Of a stretch of DNA of 64,000 bases, positions 1 to 9,440 are shown one piece after another; the first letter of the stretch is position 1; each line of letters begins with the position of its first letter. Position numbers and translations under genes: made by a program. The stretch is from NCBI RefSeq assembly GCF_031886125.1, contig NZ_CP119391.1, positions 2,232,001-2,296,000 of the forward strand, read 5' to 3'. The DNA comes from Halomonas piscis. GTDB lineage: Bacteria > Pseudomonadota > Gammaproteobacteria > Pseudomonadales > Halomonadaceae. A model generated the notes under the pieces. It did not search any database and was not told the origin of the DNA. It saw only the letters and a list, made by a program, of their open reading frames with translations.

Positions 1-993
1 CTCAAGCGCAGCCTGCTCGCCGTCGCCGTTGCCGCCAGCGCTTCGGGCGCGGCCAACGCCGCCGACCGCGAACTGCTCAACGCCTCTTACGACATCGCCC
101 GGGAGCTGTTTGCCGAAATCAACCCGAAGTTCGAAAGCTGGTGGGAAAAGGAGCACGGCGAAAGCGTTGAAGTCAGCCAGTCCCACAACGGCTCGTCCGC
201 CCAGGCCCGATCCATCATGCAGGGGCTGGGCGCCGACGTCGTCACCTTCAACCAGGTGACCGACGTCCAGGTGCTGGCGGATGCCGGCCTGGTGGCCGAC
301 GACTGGCAAGAGGCCTTTGACAACAACGCCTCGCCCTACTATTCCACCACGGCGTTTCTGGTGCGCAAGGGCAACCCCAAGAACATCGAAAGCTGGGACG
401 ACTTGGCCGGCGACGACGTGGAAATCGTCTTCCCCAACCCCAAGACATCGGGCAACGGCCGCTATACTTACCTGGCCGCCTGGGGGGCTGCCGACAAGCG
501 CCTTGACGGCGACGAGGAAAAAATTCGCGACTACATGAAGACCTTCCTCGGCAACGTCGAGGTATTCGACACCGGCGGCCGCGGGGCGACCACCAGCTTC
601 ATCGAGCGCGAGATCGGCGACGTGCTGATCAGCTTCGAGTCCGAGGTCAACAACATCCGCGGCGAGTACGGCAGCGACGACTACGAAGTGGTGGTGCCGC
701 CGGTCAGCATTCTCGCCGAGTTTCCCGTGGCCGTGGTCAAGGAAAACGCCGAGAAAAACGACAACGTCGACCTCGCCCAGGGCTATCTGGACTACCTCTA
801 CCGCGAAGACACCCAGCGCCTGCTGGCCAACTTCAACTACCGCGTGCATGACGACACCGTGGTCGAGGAGTTCTCCGACCAGTTTCCCGACACTCGGCTG
901 CTGGAAGTCAAAGACGTTTTCGGCGGCTGGGACCAGGCCATGGAAAAGCACTTTGAAAGCGGCGGCCTGATCGATCAGCTGCAGCGCCGGTAG
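1..993 (+). CDS. sbp: Sulfate ABC transporter substrate-binding protein, 5' end outside the window
   Basis: The reading frame is open from base 1 and ends with TAG at 991-993, so the gene starts upstream of the window. The visible N-terminus is the end of a signal peptide (hydrophobic Ala-rich stretch ending SGAANA, then ADREL), so the mature protein is periplasmic. The sequence LLNASYDIARELF, then SHNGSSAQARSIMQGLGADVVTFNQ, is characteristic of the Sbp/CysP sulfate- and thiosulfate-binding family. It would deliver sulfate to the CysTWA transporter encoded 10 bp downstream. Sbp and CysP cannot be told apart here with confidence. Confidence 0.93.
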   Translation, partial: LKRSLLAVAVAASASGAANAADRELLNASYDIARELFAEINPKFESWWEKEHGESVEVSQSHNGSSAQARSIMQGLGADVVTFNQVTDVQVLADAGLVADDWQEAFDNNASPYYSTTAFLVRKGNPKNIESWDDLAGDDVEIVFPNPKTSGNGRYTYLAAWGAADKRLDGDEEKIRDYMKTFLGNVEVFDTGGRGATTSFIEREIGDVLISFESEVNNIRGEYGSDDYEVVVPPVSILAEFPVAVVKENAEKNDNVDLAQGYLDYLYREDTQRLLANFNYRVHDDTVVEEFSDQFPDTRLLEVKDVFGGWDQAMEKHFESGGLIDQLQRR

Positions 994-1002
994 GCACGTC
1001 CC

Positions 1003-1869
1003 ATGAGCACTTTGGCTATCAGACTCCCTCGGCGCCTTTCCGGCAGCACCCGCGTACTGCCGGGCTTTGGCCTGTCCATGGGGATCAGCGTGCTGTTTAT
1101 CTCGCTGGTGCTGCTCTTGCCCATGACCGGTCTTTTCGGCCAGCTGGCCGGACTCTCGCCGGGCGAATACTGGGCGATCGTAAGCGACCCTCGGGTCGCG
1201 GCAAGCTACGCCACCACCCTCGGTGCCGCCGGCGCGGCGGCGCTGGTCAACGCCGCCTTCGGCCTTTTGCTGGCCTGGGTGCTGGTGCGCTACGAATTTC
1301 CCGGCAAGCGCCTGGTGGATGCGCTGATGGATCTGCCTTTCGCCCTGCCCACCGCCGTTGCCGGCATTACCCTTGCCACCCTGTACGCCAAAAGCGGCTG
1401 GGCGGGTAGCGTGCTGGAGCCGCTGGGGATAAAGGTCGCCTATACCTGGGTGGGCATTGCGCTGGCCATGGCGTTTACCAGCATTCCGTTCGTGGTGCGC
1501 ACGGTGCAGCCGGTGCTCGAGGACATGCCCGCCGAGGTAGACGAGGCCGCCATGTCCCTTGGCGCCAGCGACGGCGTGGGCTTTCGCCGGGTCATTCTGC
1601 CCCACCTGTGGCCGGCGCTGGTCACCGGGACCGGGCTTGCCTTTGTGCGCTCGCTGGGGGAGTTCGGCGCGGTGATTTTCATTGCCGGCAACACCCCCTA
1701 CGAGACCGAAATCACCTCGCTGATGATTTTCGTCAAGCTCCAGGAATACGACTACGCCGGCGCCTCGGCCATTGCCTCGGTGCTGCTGTTCGTCTCGCTT
1801 GCCCTGCTGCTCGCCATCAATGTCTGGCAGGGCCGCTTCGTTCGCCGCCTGCACGGAGGAAAAGGCTAA
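1003..1869 (+). CDS. cysT: Sulfate/thiosulfate ABC transporter permease CysT (CysU)
   Basis: A 288-residue inner-membrane permease. It has several hydrophobic segments and the binding-protein-dependent permease (EAA) loop around VDEAAMSLGASDGVGFRRVILPHL, which contacts the ATPase. It starts 10 bp after the binding-protein gene, and its TAA stop overlaps the ATG of cysW (TAATG). With CysW it forms the membrane channel that imports sulfate for cysteine synthesis. Length and motif fit the CysT family. CysT rather than CysW is chosen because it comes first in the usual cysTWA order. Confidence 0.93.
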   Translation: MSTLAIRLPRRLSGSTRVLPGFGLSMGISVLFISLVLLLPMTGLFGQLAGLSPGEYWAIVSDPRVAASYATTLGAAGAAALVNAAFGLLLAWVLVRYEFPGKRLVDALMDLPFALPTAVAGITLATLYAKSGWAGSVLEPLGIKVAYTWVGIALAMAFTSIPFVVRTVQPVLEDMPAEVDEAAMSLGASDGVGFRRVILPHLWPALVTGTGLAFVRSLGEFGAVIFIAGNTPYETEITSLMIFVKLQEYDYAGASAIASVLLFVSLALLLAINVWQGRFVRRLHGGKG

Positions 1870-2696
1870 TGCAACGCATCGGAGACGCCCCCGGCGTTCG
1901 CCGGCTGCTGATCGGCGCCGCGCTTTTGCTCACGGCCGCCTTTCTCGCGCTGCCGCTGGTGGCGATTTTTGCCCAGGCCTTTGCCAAGGGCGTGGGCGTG
2001 TTCTGGGCAAGCGTGACCGAGGCCAATACCCTCCACGCGATTTTTCTCACCCTGGGCATCGCGGTGATGACCATCCCCATCTGTCTGGTGTTCGGCGTCG
2101 CCTTGGCGTGGCTGATCACCCGCTTTACGTTTCCCGGCCGCCGGCTTTTACAGACCCTGATCGATATTCCCTTTGCGGTCTCGCCGGTGGTCGCGGGGCT
2201 TGTCTACCTGCTGCTCTACGGGCGCAACGGCTGGCTCGGCTCCTGGCTTGCCGCCCACGACATCCAGCTGATGTTTGCCTGGCCGGGCATTCTCATGGTG
2301 ACGGTGTTTGTGACCTGCCCCTTCGTCGCCCGGGAGCTGATCCCGCTGATGCAGGCCCAGGGCAGCCGCGAGGAAGAAGCCGCGGTCACCCTGGGCGCCG
2401 GCGGCTTTGCCGTCTTTCGCCGAATTACCCTGCCCAACATCCGCTGGGCGCTTTTGTACGGCGTGATTCTCACCAACGCCCGGGCGGTGGGCGAGTTCGG
2501 CGCCGTCTCGGTGGTGTCCGGCGCCATTCGCGGGCAAACCAACACCCTGCCGCTCAACGTGCAGCAGCTCTATCAGGACTACAACACGGTCGGCGCCTTC
2601 TCCAGCGCGGCGCTGCTGGCGCTGATCGCCCTTTTCACCCTGGCGGCCAAGGCCGGCCTTGAATGGCGCGCATCGCGCCGGGAGACCCACCCATGA
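1869..2696 (+). CDS. cysW: Sulfate/thiosulfate ABC transporter permease CysW
   Basis: A 275-residue permease and partner of CysT. The frame is open further upstream, but the first 87 codons of that longer frame are an out-of-frame reading of cysT. The ATG at 1869, overlapping the cysT stop, gives the normal family length. The EAA loop is visible ([20 protein letters not shown]), followed by [13 protein letters not shown] and [11 protein letters not shown], typical of sulfate permeases. Its stop overlaps the start of cysA (ATGA), which indicates translational coupling within the operon. Confidence 0.93.
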   Translation: MQRIGDAPGVRRLLIGAALLLTAAFLALPLVAIFAQAFAKGVGVFWASVTEANTLHAIFLTLGIAVMTIPICLVFGVALAWLITRFTFPGRRLLQTLIDIPFAVSPVVAGLVYLLLYGRNGWLGSWLAAHDIQLMFAWPGILMVTVFVTCPFVARELIPLMQAQGSREEEAAVTLGAGGFAVFRRITLPNIRWALLYGVILTNARAVGEFGAVSVVSGAIRGQTNTLPLNVQQLYQDYNTVGAFSSAALLALIALFTLAAKAGLEWRASRRETHP

Positions 2697-3790
2697 GCAT
2701 CCGTCTGGACAACATCGGCAAGCACTTCGGCCCTACCCGGGCGCTGGAACCGGTCAACCTGGATATTCACGAAGGCGAGCTGGTGGGCCTGCTGGGCCCC
2801 TCGGGGTCGGGCAAGACCACCCTTCTGCGCATCATTGCCGGGCTGGAAACCCCCGACCGCTCGGATGCTCGCACCCCGGCGCGCATTCTCTTTGGCCAGC
2901 GCGACGTGACTCACGTCCACGTCCGCGACCGGCGCATCGGCTTTGTCTTTCAGCACTACGCGCTGTTCCGCCACATGAGCGTTTACGACAACGTCGCCTT
3001 TGGCCTCACCGTGATGCCCCGGCGCAGCCGGCCGTCGCGCAGCGAGATCCGCGCCCGGGTCTTTCGCCTTCTGGAAATGGTCAAGCTCGAGCATCTTGCC
3101 AACCGCTACCCGGCCCAGCTCTCCGGCGGCCAGCAGCAGCGCGTGTCGCTGGCCCGGGCGCTGGCCGTGGAGCCCGACGTGCTGCTGCTCGACGAGCCTT
3201 TCGGCGCGCTCGACGCCAAGGTGCGCCAGGAGCTGCGCCGCTGGCTGCGCCATCTTCACGAAGAGCTCAACTTCACCAGCGTGTTCGTCACCCACGATCA
3301 GGAAGAGGCCCTCGAGCTCTCCGACCGCGTGGTGGTGATGAGCGATGGCAACATCGAGCAGATCGACACCCCGGAAACGCTGTATCGCGCGCCGCAGAAC
3401 CGCTTCGTGTTCGAGTTTCTGGGCGATGTCAACCATCTCGAAGGCGAGGTGCGCAGCGGCGTGCTGACCTGCGGCGACGCGCGCCTTTCGGTTGATCTTC
3501 CCGACGACCACGAAGAGCTGTTGCTGCGCCCCCACGAGGTGCGCCTGGCCGAACAGCCCGAGGCCGGCTGCCATCTGCCGGTGACCGTCACCGCGGTCTC
3601 GCCGGTGGGCGCCGAGGTGCGCGTGGAGCTCGAGGCCGACTGGCTGGCCAGGCCCTGGCTTGCCAGCGTGCGCCACGCCGACTTCGAGCGGCTGAACCTG
3701 CACCGCGGCAGGCGGCTGTTTGCCCACCCGCGCCAGTGGCACCGCTTTGCCGAGGCGGCTGTCGCCCCGGCCGCCTCCCACGCGGCCTGA
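2693..3790 (+). CDS. cysA: Sulfate/thiosulfate import ATP-binding protein CysA
   Basis: A 365-residue ABC ATPase that energises sulfate uptake through CysTW. Walker [10 protein letters not shown] lies at about residues 35-43, the signature LSGGQQQR begins at 143, and Walker B runs into DEPFGALD at about 167. The C-terminal third is a TOBE-like regulatory domain ([10 protein letters not shown]). The start at 2693 overlaps the cysW stop and gives [13 protein letters not shown], the normal family N-terminus. The longer frame starting at 2663 is a shadow of cysW. It is the last gene of the operon and is followed by a strong terminator. Confidence 0.95.
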   Translation: MSIRLDNIGKHFGPTRALEPVNLDIHEGELVGLLGPSGSGKTTLLRIIAGLETPDRSDARTPARILFGQRDVTHVHVRDRRIGFVFQHYALFRHMSVYDNVAFGLTVMPRRSRPSRSEIRARVFRLLEMVKLEHLANRYPAQLSGGQQQRVSLARALAVEPDVLLLDEPFGALDAKVRQELRRWLRHLHEELNFTSVFVTHDQEEALELSDRVVVMSDGNIEQIDTPETLYRAPQNRFVFEFLGDVNHLEGEVRSGVLTCGDARLSVDLPDDHEELLLRPHEVRLAEQPEAGCHLPVTVTAVSPVGAEVRVELEADWLARPWLASVRHADFERLNLHRGRRLFAHPRQWHRFAEAAVAPAASHAA

Positions 3791-3795
3791 GCGCT

Positions 3796-3828
3796 AACGG
3801 CCCGTGGTATTACCCGGCGGGCCGTTTT
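3796..3828 (+). terminator. Rho-independent terminator after cysA
   Basis: The arms AACGGCCCG and CGGGCCGTT form a 9-bp GC-rich stem with a 13-nt loop, followed by TTTT. It lies directly after the cysA stop and before the YajG-like gene, so it closes the sulfate operon. Confidence 0.8.
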
Positions 3829-3888
3829 GCGTCTAGAATGCGCGCATGGCTTCACTCATTGACCCACAATAACCAGCGGAGTCCCCCC

Positions 3889-4482
3889 ATGCAGCGACGT
3901 TCCTTCCTCCTCAGCATCACTCTGCTTTGCACCGGCCTGTGGCTTTCCGGCTGCTCAAGCCCGCAATACCTGGAGGTCACCCCCGAACGCAGCGCGCCGG
4001 TGGCCCAGGTGGGCAACGGCCAGGAAGTCGCGGTCTTCGCCCAGGACGGGCGCGACAGCGACGTCATCGGCCAGCGTAGCGGCGGCGGCATGTCCAATTC
4101 CCGGATTACCGTCAGCAGCCATACCCTGATCCCCAAGCTTCAGCGCGAAGCCGAGCGCGCCGTTCGCGACATGGGCTTCACTCCGGTCAGTCAGCAGGCC
4201 GAAGGCCGCCCCACGCTGACCCTGGAGCTTGCCCGGCTGAACTATGCCCGTGCCGACGGCGCCAACCCCGGCCTTGACGAAGCCAGGCTCGAAGGCGTGC
4301 TGCGCGCCGTCGCCAGGAATGACGGCACCACCTATACCGGCACCTATACCTCGAGCCGCACCCAGGAATACGCGCTCAAGCCCGGCGCCGACAAAAATAC
4401 CGAGATGCTCAACGCGCTGCTGGGCAAAGCGCTCGATCGCGCTTTCAACGACGGCGAGCTGGGCGCGCTGCTGGCGCGTTAG
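3889..4482 (+). CDS. YajG-family outer-membrane lipoprotein
   Basis: A 197-residue predicted lipoprotein. The signal sequence MQRRSFLLSITLLCTGLWLSGC ends in a lipobox (LSGC), so the mature protein would begin at the Cys and be lipid-anchored. The remainder, with SPQYLEVTPERSAPVAQVG near the lipid anchor and RITVSSHTLIPKLQREAERAVRDMGF further on, resembles the uncharacterised YajG lipoprotein family. The ATG at 3889 follows a purine-rich stretch (GCGGAG); the longer frame upstream lacks a signal peptide at its start. It converges on tpm, with stop codons overlapping by 4 bp. No molecular function is known. Confidence 0.8.
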   Translation: MQRRSFLLSITLLCTGLWLSGCSSPQYLEVTPERSAPVAQVGNGQEVAVFAQDGRDSDVIGQRSGGGMSNSRITVSSHTLIPKLQREAERAVRDMGFTPVSQQAEGRPTLTLELARLNYARADGANPGLDEARLEGVLRAVARNDGTTYTGTYTSSRTQEYALKPGADKNTEMLNALLGKALDRAFNDGELGALLAR

Positions 4483-5111
4483 CCAATGGGGCCGCGGCGC
4501 TCGAGCGCCCAGGTGCTCTCGATAAAGCCGCGGGCGTCGGGCGGCCCCTGCTCCAGAAACGTCAGCCGGAAGTTGGGCGAGAAAAGCTGCTCGACCTCTT
4601 CGTGAGACACGCTGTAGGGCGGGCCGGCATCCGCCTCTCCCCGGGTCAGGCTGACCAGCAGCCCTCGAGCGCCCGGGGGCACCAGCTGAGCCAGGTGAAA
4701 GGCATAGCGCTGCCGCGTGGGCCTTGGCAGCGCGATCAGCGAGGCGCGATCATAAAAGGCTTCGATCTCCGCTACCTGGCGGATATGCAGGTGGAAAAAA
4801 TCCCCCAGCCACAGTTCGATACTGCCCTGGCGCACGATATCAAAGCCCGCCTGGTAATAACGCAGTACGTCCTGGCGGCGCTCGGCCACAAACTGCTCGA
4901 TGGCGTCCGGCGAAATTTCCACGCCCAGTACCGGATGTCCGGCATCGGCCAGCCAGCGCATATCCACGCTTTTTCCGCACAGCGGTACCAGCACCTTGGC
5001 CGTCCGGGGCACGTCCAGCGTCAGCCAGTAGCGCTCAAGCGCCGGATGCAGCGTTGTCCGATGAAAGCCGATGCGCCCTTCGCGCCAGCGCTTGAGCCAC
5101 TGCTCCGTCAT
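4479..5111 (-). CDS. tpm: Thiopurine S-methyltransferase
   Basis: A 210-residue SAM-dependent methyltransferase of the bacterial TPMT family. The family signature is clear: MTEQWLKRWREGRIGFH at the N-terminus, then VLVPLCGKSVDMRWLADAGHPVLGVEIS, the SAM-binding region. Bacterial members methylate thiopurines and also selenium and tellurium compounds; the natural substrate here is unknown. It lies downstream of the SH3-domain gene on the same strand, 119 bp away, with a hairpin and short degenerate repeats in between. Confidence 0.93.
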   Translation of the reverse strand: MTEQWLKRWREGRIGFHRTTLHPALERYWLTLDVPRTAKVLVPLCGKSVDMRWLADAGHPVLGVEISPDAIEQFVAERRQDVLRYYQAGFDIVRQGSIELWLGDFFHLHIRQVAEIEAFYDRASLIALPRPTRQRYAFHLAQLVPPGARGLLVSLTRGEADAGPPYSVSHEEVEQLFSPNFRLTFLEQGPPDARGFIESTWALERRGPIG

Positions 5112-5133
5112 CGCCTGACCCCGTCATGAAAAG

Positions 5134-5228
5134 CCCCGTGTCTTATCAAAAACGCCTTATCAAAAAAGCGCTTTGCCAGAACCGCCTTACCAGGCAGGTT
5201 CACCAAACCTGCCTCATCAAACCTGTCT
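5134..5228. repeat. Short degenerate repeats and a hairpin between the SH3 gene and tpm
   Basis: The gap holds several imperfect copies of a roughly 14-16 bp unit around CTTATCAAAA or CTCATCAAA. It also holds a 9-bp perfect inverted repeat, AGGCAGGTT (5192-5200) with AACCTGCCT (5206-5214). The hairpin lacks an adjacent T-run on the minus strand, so it is not a textbook terminator. A short T-run follows an AGCGCT sequence further on in the minus direction. Confidence 0.5.
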
Positions 5229-5230
5229 CA

Positions 5231-5863
5231 TCAAAACCAGCGATCGCGCCTTTTGCGCCGGCGCGGCAGGTGCGGCACGATCAGCCCGACCAGCAGGCCG
5301 GCACCGGCGACGCCGCCGCCATACATGAAGTAGCGCATCAAGAGGTCTTCTTCCTGGGTTTCCAGGCGGGCATTCAGCTTGCGCGACTGCTTGCGCATGG
5401 TGTCGGCCTCCCGTTCGAGCTCGTCATTGCGCGCCTCGAGCTCGTCGATGCGCTGGGCCCGGGTGTCAAGATTCTGTTTCATGGTTGCCACGCGCTCTTC
5501 CCAGGTGGCGTTGATGCTGTCGAGCTCTTCGGTGAGTTCGGCCACTCGGGTTTCGAGCCGGGGCAGTTTTTCCCGGGCGCTGGGCGTGTCCTGAAGCTCA
5601 TCGCTGAGGATCCAGACGGTATCGCCTGACTGGCTCTCTACCCGGGTATACTTGCCGCTGGTTTCCAGCACTTCCACCTTTTCGCCGGCGCTTAGCGTAC
5701 CCACGATGCGGTAGCCGTCGGTGGGCCCGGAGCGTACATAGGTAGTGAGCTCTTCAGACACCCAGGCCGCACTCTCCTGGGCAAGAACCTGGCCGCTGCC
5801 AAGGCCGATCAACAGGCCGATCAGCGCGGCCCGGCAGGAAAAACGAAACGTCGTTGCTTGCAT
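5231..5863 (-). CDS. SH3-domain, coiled-coil, membrane-anchored envelope protein (YgiM-like)
   Basis: A 210-residue protein with a signal peptide (CRAALIGLLIGLGSGQVLAQE). A bacterial SH3-like domain follows (YVRSGPTDGYRIVGTLSAGEKVEVLE, then DTVWILSDEL), then a long heptad-type coiled coil rich in Glu and Arg, and near the C-terminus a transmembrane segment (GGGVAGAGLLVGLIVPHL) followed by a basic tail (PRRRKRRDRWF). This is the layout of the TIGR04211/YgiM family. The start at 5863 is preceded by AGGA at good spacing; a longer frame to 5950 lacks a ribosome site. It diverges from the ATP-grasp gene. The role is probably at the cell envelope, but the function is unknown. Confidence 0.8.
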   Translation of the reverse strand: MQATTFRFSCRAALIGLLIGLGSGQVLAQESAAWVSEELTTYVRSGPTDGYRIVGTLSAGEKVEVLETSGKYTRVESQSGDTVWILSDELQDTPSAREKLPRLETRVAELTEELDSINATWEERVATMKQNLDTRAQRIDELEARNDELEREADTMRKQSRKLNARLETQEEDLLMRYFMYGGGVAGAGLLVGLIVPHLPRRRKRRDRWF

Positions 5864-6131
5864 GTGAAACATCCTGATGAAAACGCTGACCGCACACGTT
5901 ACCGAATTCGCCGCCCCGGCGCAGCTACTCGGATGCTGCCCCTTGCGCATGCACAGCCCCTGAAAGGCAGCCAGATTAACACACGCCGGCGCTGCCTACC
6001 GGCGGGCGTTTAGCGCAGCGGCAATACAACGCTCGCGTCGAAGCCCGGATACGCCTAAAGTGGAGCTTACGGGTGCGCTAGCGTGACGTCTTGGCACCCT
6101 GCCCATCGGCAAAGGAAGAAGGAGCTGGACC

Positions 6132-7355
6132 ATGGAAAAAAACACTGACAAAGGTTATATCGCTCTTCTTGGCTGGAGCCTGAACGCCATTGAAGCCGCT
6201 GAAAACTTTGACCGGCGCTATGTCGTCGTGGCGCCGCCCTGGGCAGAGGACTACTGCCGGGAGCACGACATTCCCTATGTGCCCTGGGATTTCGAGCGGC
6301 TCAACGACCGCTCCATGGAAATTGCCGAAACCCTCAGGGACCGGGGCGTGAACGTGGCCATTCCGCTGTTTGAGGAAACCGTCGAGTGGGCCGGCGCCAT
6401 CAATTCCGTGCTGCTCGACAACCCGCGCCTCTACGGCCAGTCGCTGCTGCTGCGCGACAAGGCGCTGATGAAGCGTCGCGCCCAGCTTGGCGGCATTCGC
6501 GTGGGCATTTTCGAGGAGGCCCACGACAAGGACGACGTGGTGCGCTTCTTGAAGCGCGTCAATCAGACGCTGCTCAAGCTCGACGGCGACCCCAACGACC
6601 CCATTCACCTCAAGGCGTTCGACAAGGCCGGCTGCCTGGGCCACCGGGTGATCCGCACGCCGGAAGAAGTCGACCTGATTCCCGAAGAAGAGTTTCCGGT
6701 GCTGATGGAGTCGCACCTGGACGGCTGGGAATTCGCCGTGGAGGCGTGGATTCACGACGGCAAGATCGCCTTTTTGAATATTTCCGAGTACGTCACCCTG
6801 GGCTATTCGGTCTTCGTCCCCGCCTCGCCGGAGCTTGAGCGGTACCGCGAGCAGATCACCGCCCAGATCGAGAAGCTGATCAAGACCTTCGACATCGGCT
6901 TCGGGCTGATCCACCCGGAATACTTCGTTACCAGCGACGGCGAGATGTACTTCGGCGAAGTCGCCTATCGTCCGCCGGGCTTCAAGGTGTTCGAGCTTCT
7001 GGAGCGGGTCTACGGCTTCAACGCCTATCAGGCCTCCATGCTGGTGTTCGACCCCCGCGCCACAGCGGAAGAGGTGGCCGAATTCTTCCCCCGGGAAGTG
7101 GTCGACGCCGACGGCTTTGCCGGCTGCTTCGGCGTTTATCCGCGCCGTCGCGTGGTCAGCCGGCTGGAGCTGCCCGAAGAGGTGGAAGACCACCCTTACT
7201 TCGAATCCCACGAGCTCACCTCACCCCTGGAAGAAACCGTGACCAAGCGCACGGCCTTCGGCACCCACTGGGGGCTTGTCTACTTCCGGGGCGACGACGC
7301 TCACACCATGCGCGATCTGCTGAAACATCAGGAAGATCTCGACTTCTATGTATAA
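6132..7355 (+). CDS. ATP-grasp superfamily enzyme of unknown substrate
   Basis: A 407-residue cytoplasmic protein. The N-terminal third looks like the Rossmann-type pre-ATP-grasp part (LLGWSLNAIEAAENF, YVVVAPPW). The middle and C-terminal parts fit an ATP-grasp fold: RDKALMKRRAQ, FPVLMESHLDGWEFAVEAWIHDG, and a metal/phosphate-binding end MYFGEVAYRPPG with Glu276 and Arg280. ATP-grasp enzymes join a carboxylate to an amine or thiol through an acyl-phosphate. The start is preceded by AAGGAGC at good spacing. Thirty bp downstream lies a predicted papain-like peptidase, so the two probably act together, perhaps making and cutting an amide or peptide. No specific family was recognised. Confidence 0.75.
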   Translation: MEKNTDKGYIALLGWSLNAIEAAENFDRRYVVVAPPWAEDYCREHDIPYVPWDFERLNDRSMEIAETLRDRGVNVAIPLFEETVEWAGAINSVLLDNPRLYGQSLLLRDKALMKRRAQLGGIRVGIFEEAHDKDDVVRFLKRVNQTLLKLDGDPNDPIHLKAFDKAGCLGHRVIRTPEEVDLIPEEEFPVLMESHLDGWEFAVEAWIHDGKIAFLNISEYVTLGYSVFVPASPELERYREQITAQIEKLIKTFDIGFGLIHPEYFVTSDGEMYFGEVAYRPPGFKVFELLERVYGFNAYQASMLVFDPRATAEEVAEFFPREVVDADGFAGCFGVYPRRRVVSRLELPEEVEDHPYFESHELTSPLEETVTKRTAFGTHWGLVYFRGDDAHTMRDLLKHQEDLDFYV

Positions 7356-7385
7356 TCCCCTCACCGGCTGGGACAAGGAGTCACC

Positions 7386-9434
7386 GTGACTACGGCAAAC
7401 AACCCATCTTCCACTGCCGCTTCCAGCGAGGCGGCAAAGCTCGACGGGCTGGTGGAAAAGTTTGATGAGGCACTGAGCCTGCTGCGGGAGGCCCTTGCCT
7501 TCAACAAAGCCGCAAGGCTGCCTCGCGTGCTGGACACGGCGCGGCGGCTGCTTCTCACCGAGGGCGGCTGCGCGGCGCTCGAGGCCCGCGCCGAGGCGCT
7601 GGAAAACGCCGCCGTGTTCGACGGCACCGACTGGGCCGCCCCGCAACAGCTGCTGCCTTCGCTGACCAGCCAGGCGCTGAAGAGCGCCGACGCCAACGTG
7701 GTGGTCATCGAGGCGCTGAGCGAACTGCGTCTGCTTGCCGTGGCCAAGGCCGGGTTCGCCCACCCACAGGTGTCCGCCGAGCACGCTCACCGCTATTTGA
7801 CCCAGGCCATGGCGCTCAACCTGCGGCTGCTGTTCACCCCGCCCACGGAAGCCGAGCGCGAGGCCCAGGGTCGGCTGGCGCTGATCTCGCGCCACCTGTT
7901 CCAGCACCTGGCCGCGCGGATCGGCTACGAGCACATCATCGACACGCTGATCGAGGAAGTCTGGCGCATCCTGCAGCAGCGCCCGCTCCAGACCGAGGCC
8001 ATCAAGCAGATGATCACCCAGGTGGCGCTGTGCCAGGCCGACCCGACCATCGATCTTGGCGCCAGCGGCCAGGGGGCGGCGCGGCTGGTCAGCGCGCTTT
8101 TTGGCCCTACCCAGGCCTGCCAGGAAGATCCCGGCGTCGAGATATACCGCCAGCGCCTGGAAGGCATGGACCACGCCGCCCTGCAGGCGGAGGCCACGGG
8201 GTTCGCCCGAGCCATGCACGATACCGGGCTGGTAGCGCCCTATCACGCCGTGCTCATGCGCCACCTGGTCGAGCACAGCGACAAGCTCGTTGCCGATGCG
8301 CTGGGCCTGTCTTCCACCGGACGCGACTGCCTTTTGTGCTACCGCGAACTGGTGCTGGCGCTGATACGGGCCGGTGTTTATCCGGGCACCGCCCAGGCGG
8401 TTTACGGCCTTGCGCTTACGCTGGAGCGCGGCATTCTCTATCAGCCGCCGGTGGCGCCGGCCATGTGGCGACAGCTGGGGCTTACGCTGTCGGAATGGTC
8501 CCGGGCGCGCCTTGCGCTTGCCTGCGGCGACGCCGTACCGCCCCGGGCCCGGCTGCTGGAAGGCGTGCTGGGCATGCTGGGTCTGCCGCTGGGCATCGGC
8601 CAGGGCAACAACCCCACCTGCCAGTCGGCTCGGGCGCTGTCCATGTGGGCCTACAACGACCCCGACTACCTGCTGCAGATGGTGGCCTGGGCCGCGCGCG
8701 ACGATGAAATCGTCATGCACTTCGAAGGCCAGCCCATCTCCTCCATGGCAAGCCTCTCCGGCGTGGCGACCGAGCTGCCCATGGACCTCGATCCGGTATC
8801 GCTGATCGTGGTGCCTCACCTGGATCGTATCTACGCCGAGATGGGCCGGCGCTGCATCGGCCGGGAAGGCGATCCTCACCGCTGGGTCAACCCCGAGTTC
8901 CACGGCTGGTGGTCGGGTCGCGGCTTTGCCATCAACGTCGACGTCGCCACCGGCAAGCTCATCGACGTGGACGCTTTTCTGCGCCACTTCTACGCCAGCT
9001 ACCACCCTTTCTATAACGGCAACCAGCCGCTGATTCATCCCCAGCCGGCGGGCATAGCGGTCACCGACAGCACCGGCCGCTTTATCGGCTGGCACGCCAT
9101 CAGCATACTGCGCGCCTCGCTTGACCCCGGCGAACAAATGCGCGTGTATTTCTACAATCCCAACAACGACAGCGGCCAGAACTGGGGCGACGGCGTGGTC
9201 GTCAGCACCGCCGGCAACGGCGAGCGCTTCGGCGAAGCGTCGCTGCCGTTCGAGCAGTTCGCCTCGCGCCTTTATATCTACCATTACGACGCGCTTGAGC
9301 ACGGCGAGCCGGCCGCCGTCAGCGGTGACGAGCTGGCGCGGGTCAAGGGCTATCTCTCGCGCACCTGGGGCGCCGAACGTCTGCCGCCGGGCGGCCTGCA
9401 GGCCGCCGCGCACACCGCTATCCGACGCGAGTAG
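7386..9434 (+). CDS. Large protein with a predicted papain-like cysteine peptidase domain
   Basis: A 682-residue protein with no signal peptide, starting with GTG after a strong AAGGAG. The first ~330 residues are mostly helical and unrecognised. The C-terminal half carries what looks like a papain-type active site: Gln406 and Cys412 in GQGNNPTCQSARALS, His570 in GWHAISIL, and Asn591 in YFYNPNND. The order Q-C-H-N and the 6-residue Gln-Cys spacing match papain. It follows the ATP-grasp gene by 30 bp and precedes tlyA by 6 bp, suggesting one transcript. A transglutaminase-like activity is an alternative. The family is not recognised, and the function is inferred only from residue pattern and context. 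Confidence 0.65.
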   Translation: MTTANNPSSTAASSEAAKLDGLVEKFDEALSLLREALAFNKAARLPRVLDTARRLLLTEGGCAALEARAEALENAAVFDGTDWAAPQQLLPSLTSQALKSADANVVVIEALSELRLLAVAKAGFAHPQVSAEHAHRYLTQAMALNLRLLFTPPTEAEREAQGRLALISRHLFQHLAARIGYEHIIDTLIEEVWRILQQRPLQTEAIKQMITQVALCQADPTIDLGASGQGAARLVSALFGPTQACQEDPGVEIYRQRLEGMDHAALQAEATGFARAMHDTGLVAPYHAVLMRHLVEHSDKLVADALGLSSTGRDCLLCYRELVLALIRAGVYPGTAQAVYGLALTLERGILYQPPVAPAMWRQLGLTLSEWSRARLALACGDAVPPRARLLEGVLGMLGLPLGIGQGNNPTCQSARALSMWAYNDPDYLLQMVAWAARDDEIVMHFEGQPISSMASLSGVATELPMDLDPVSLIVVPHLDRIYAEMGRRCIGREGDPHRWVNPEFHGWWSGRGFAINVDVATGKLIDVDAFLRHFYASYHPFYNGNQPLIHPQPAGIAVTDSTGRFIGWHAISILRASLDPGEQMRVYFYNPNNDSGQNWGDGVVVSTAGNGERFGEASLPFEQFASRLYIYHYDALEHGEPAAVSGDELARVKGYLSRTWGAERLPPGGLQAAAHTAIRRE

Positions 9435-9440
9435 CTTCGG

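Noticed and set aside
7221..9413. A 730-codon open frame on the minus strand opposite the papain-like gene
   Set aside because: Long antisense frames are common in GC-rich DNA. Its composition (Gln/Arg/Gly/His-rich, no recognisable motif) is typical of a shadow, and the plus-strand gene has motifs and a good ribosome site.
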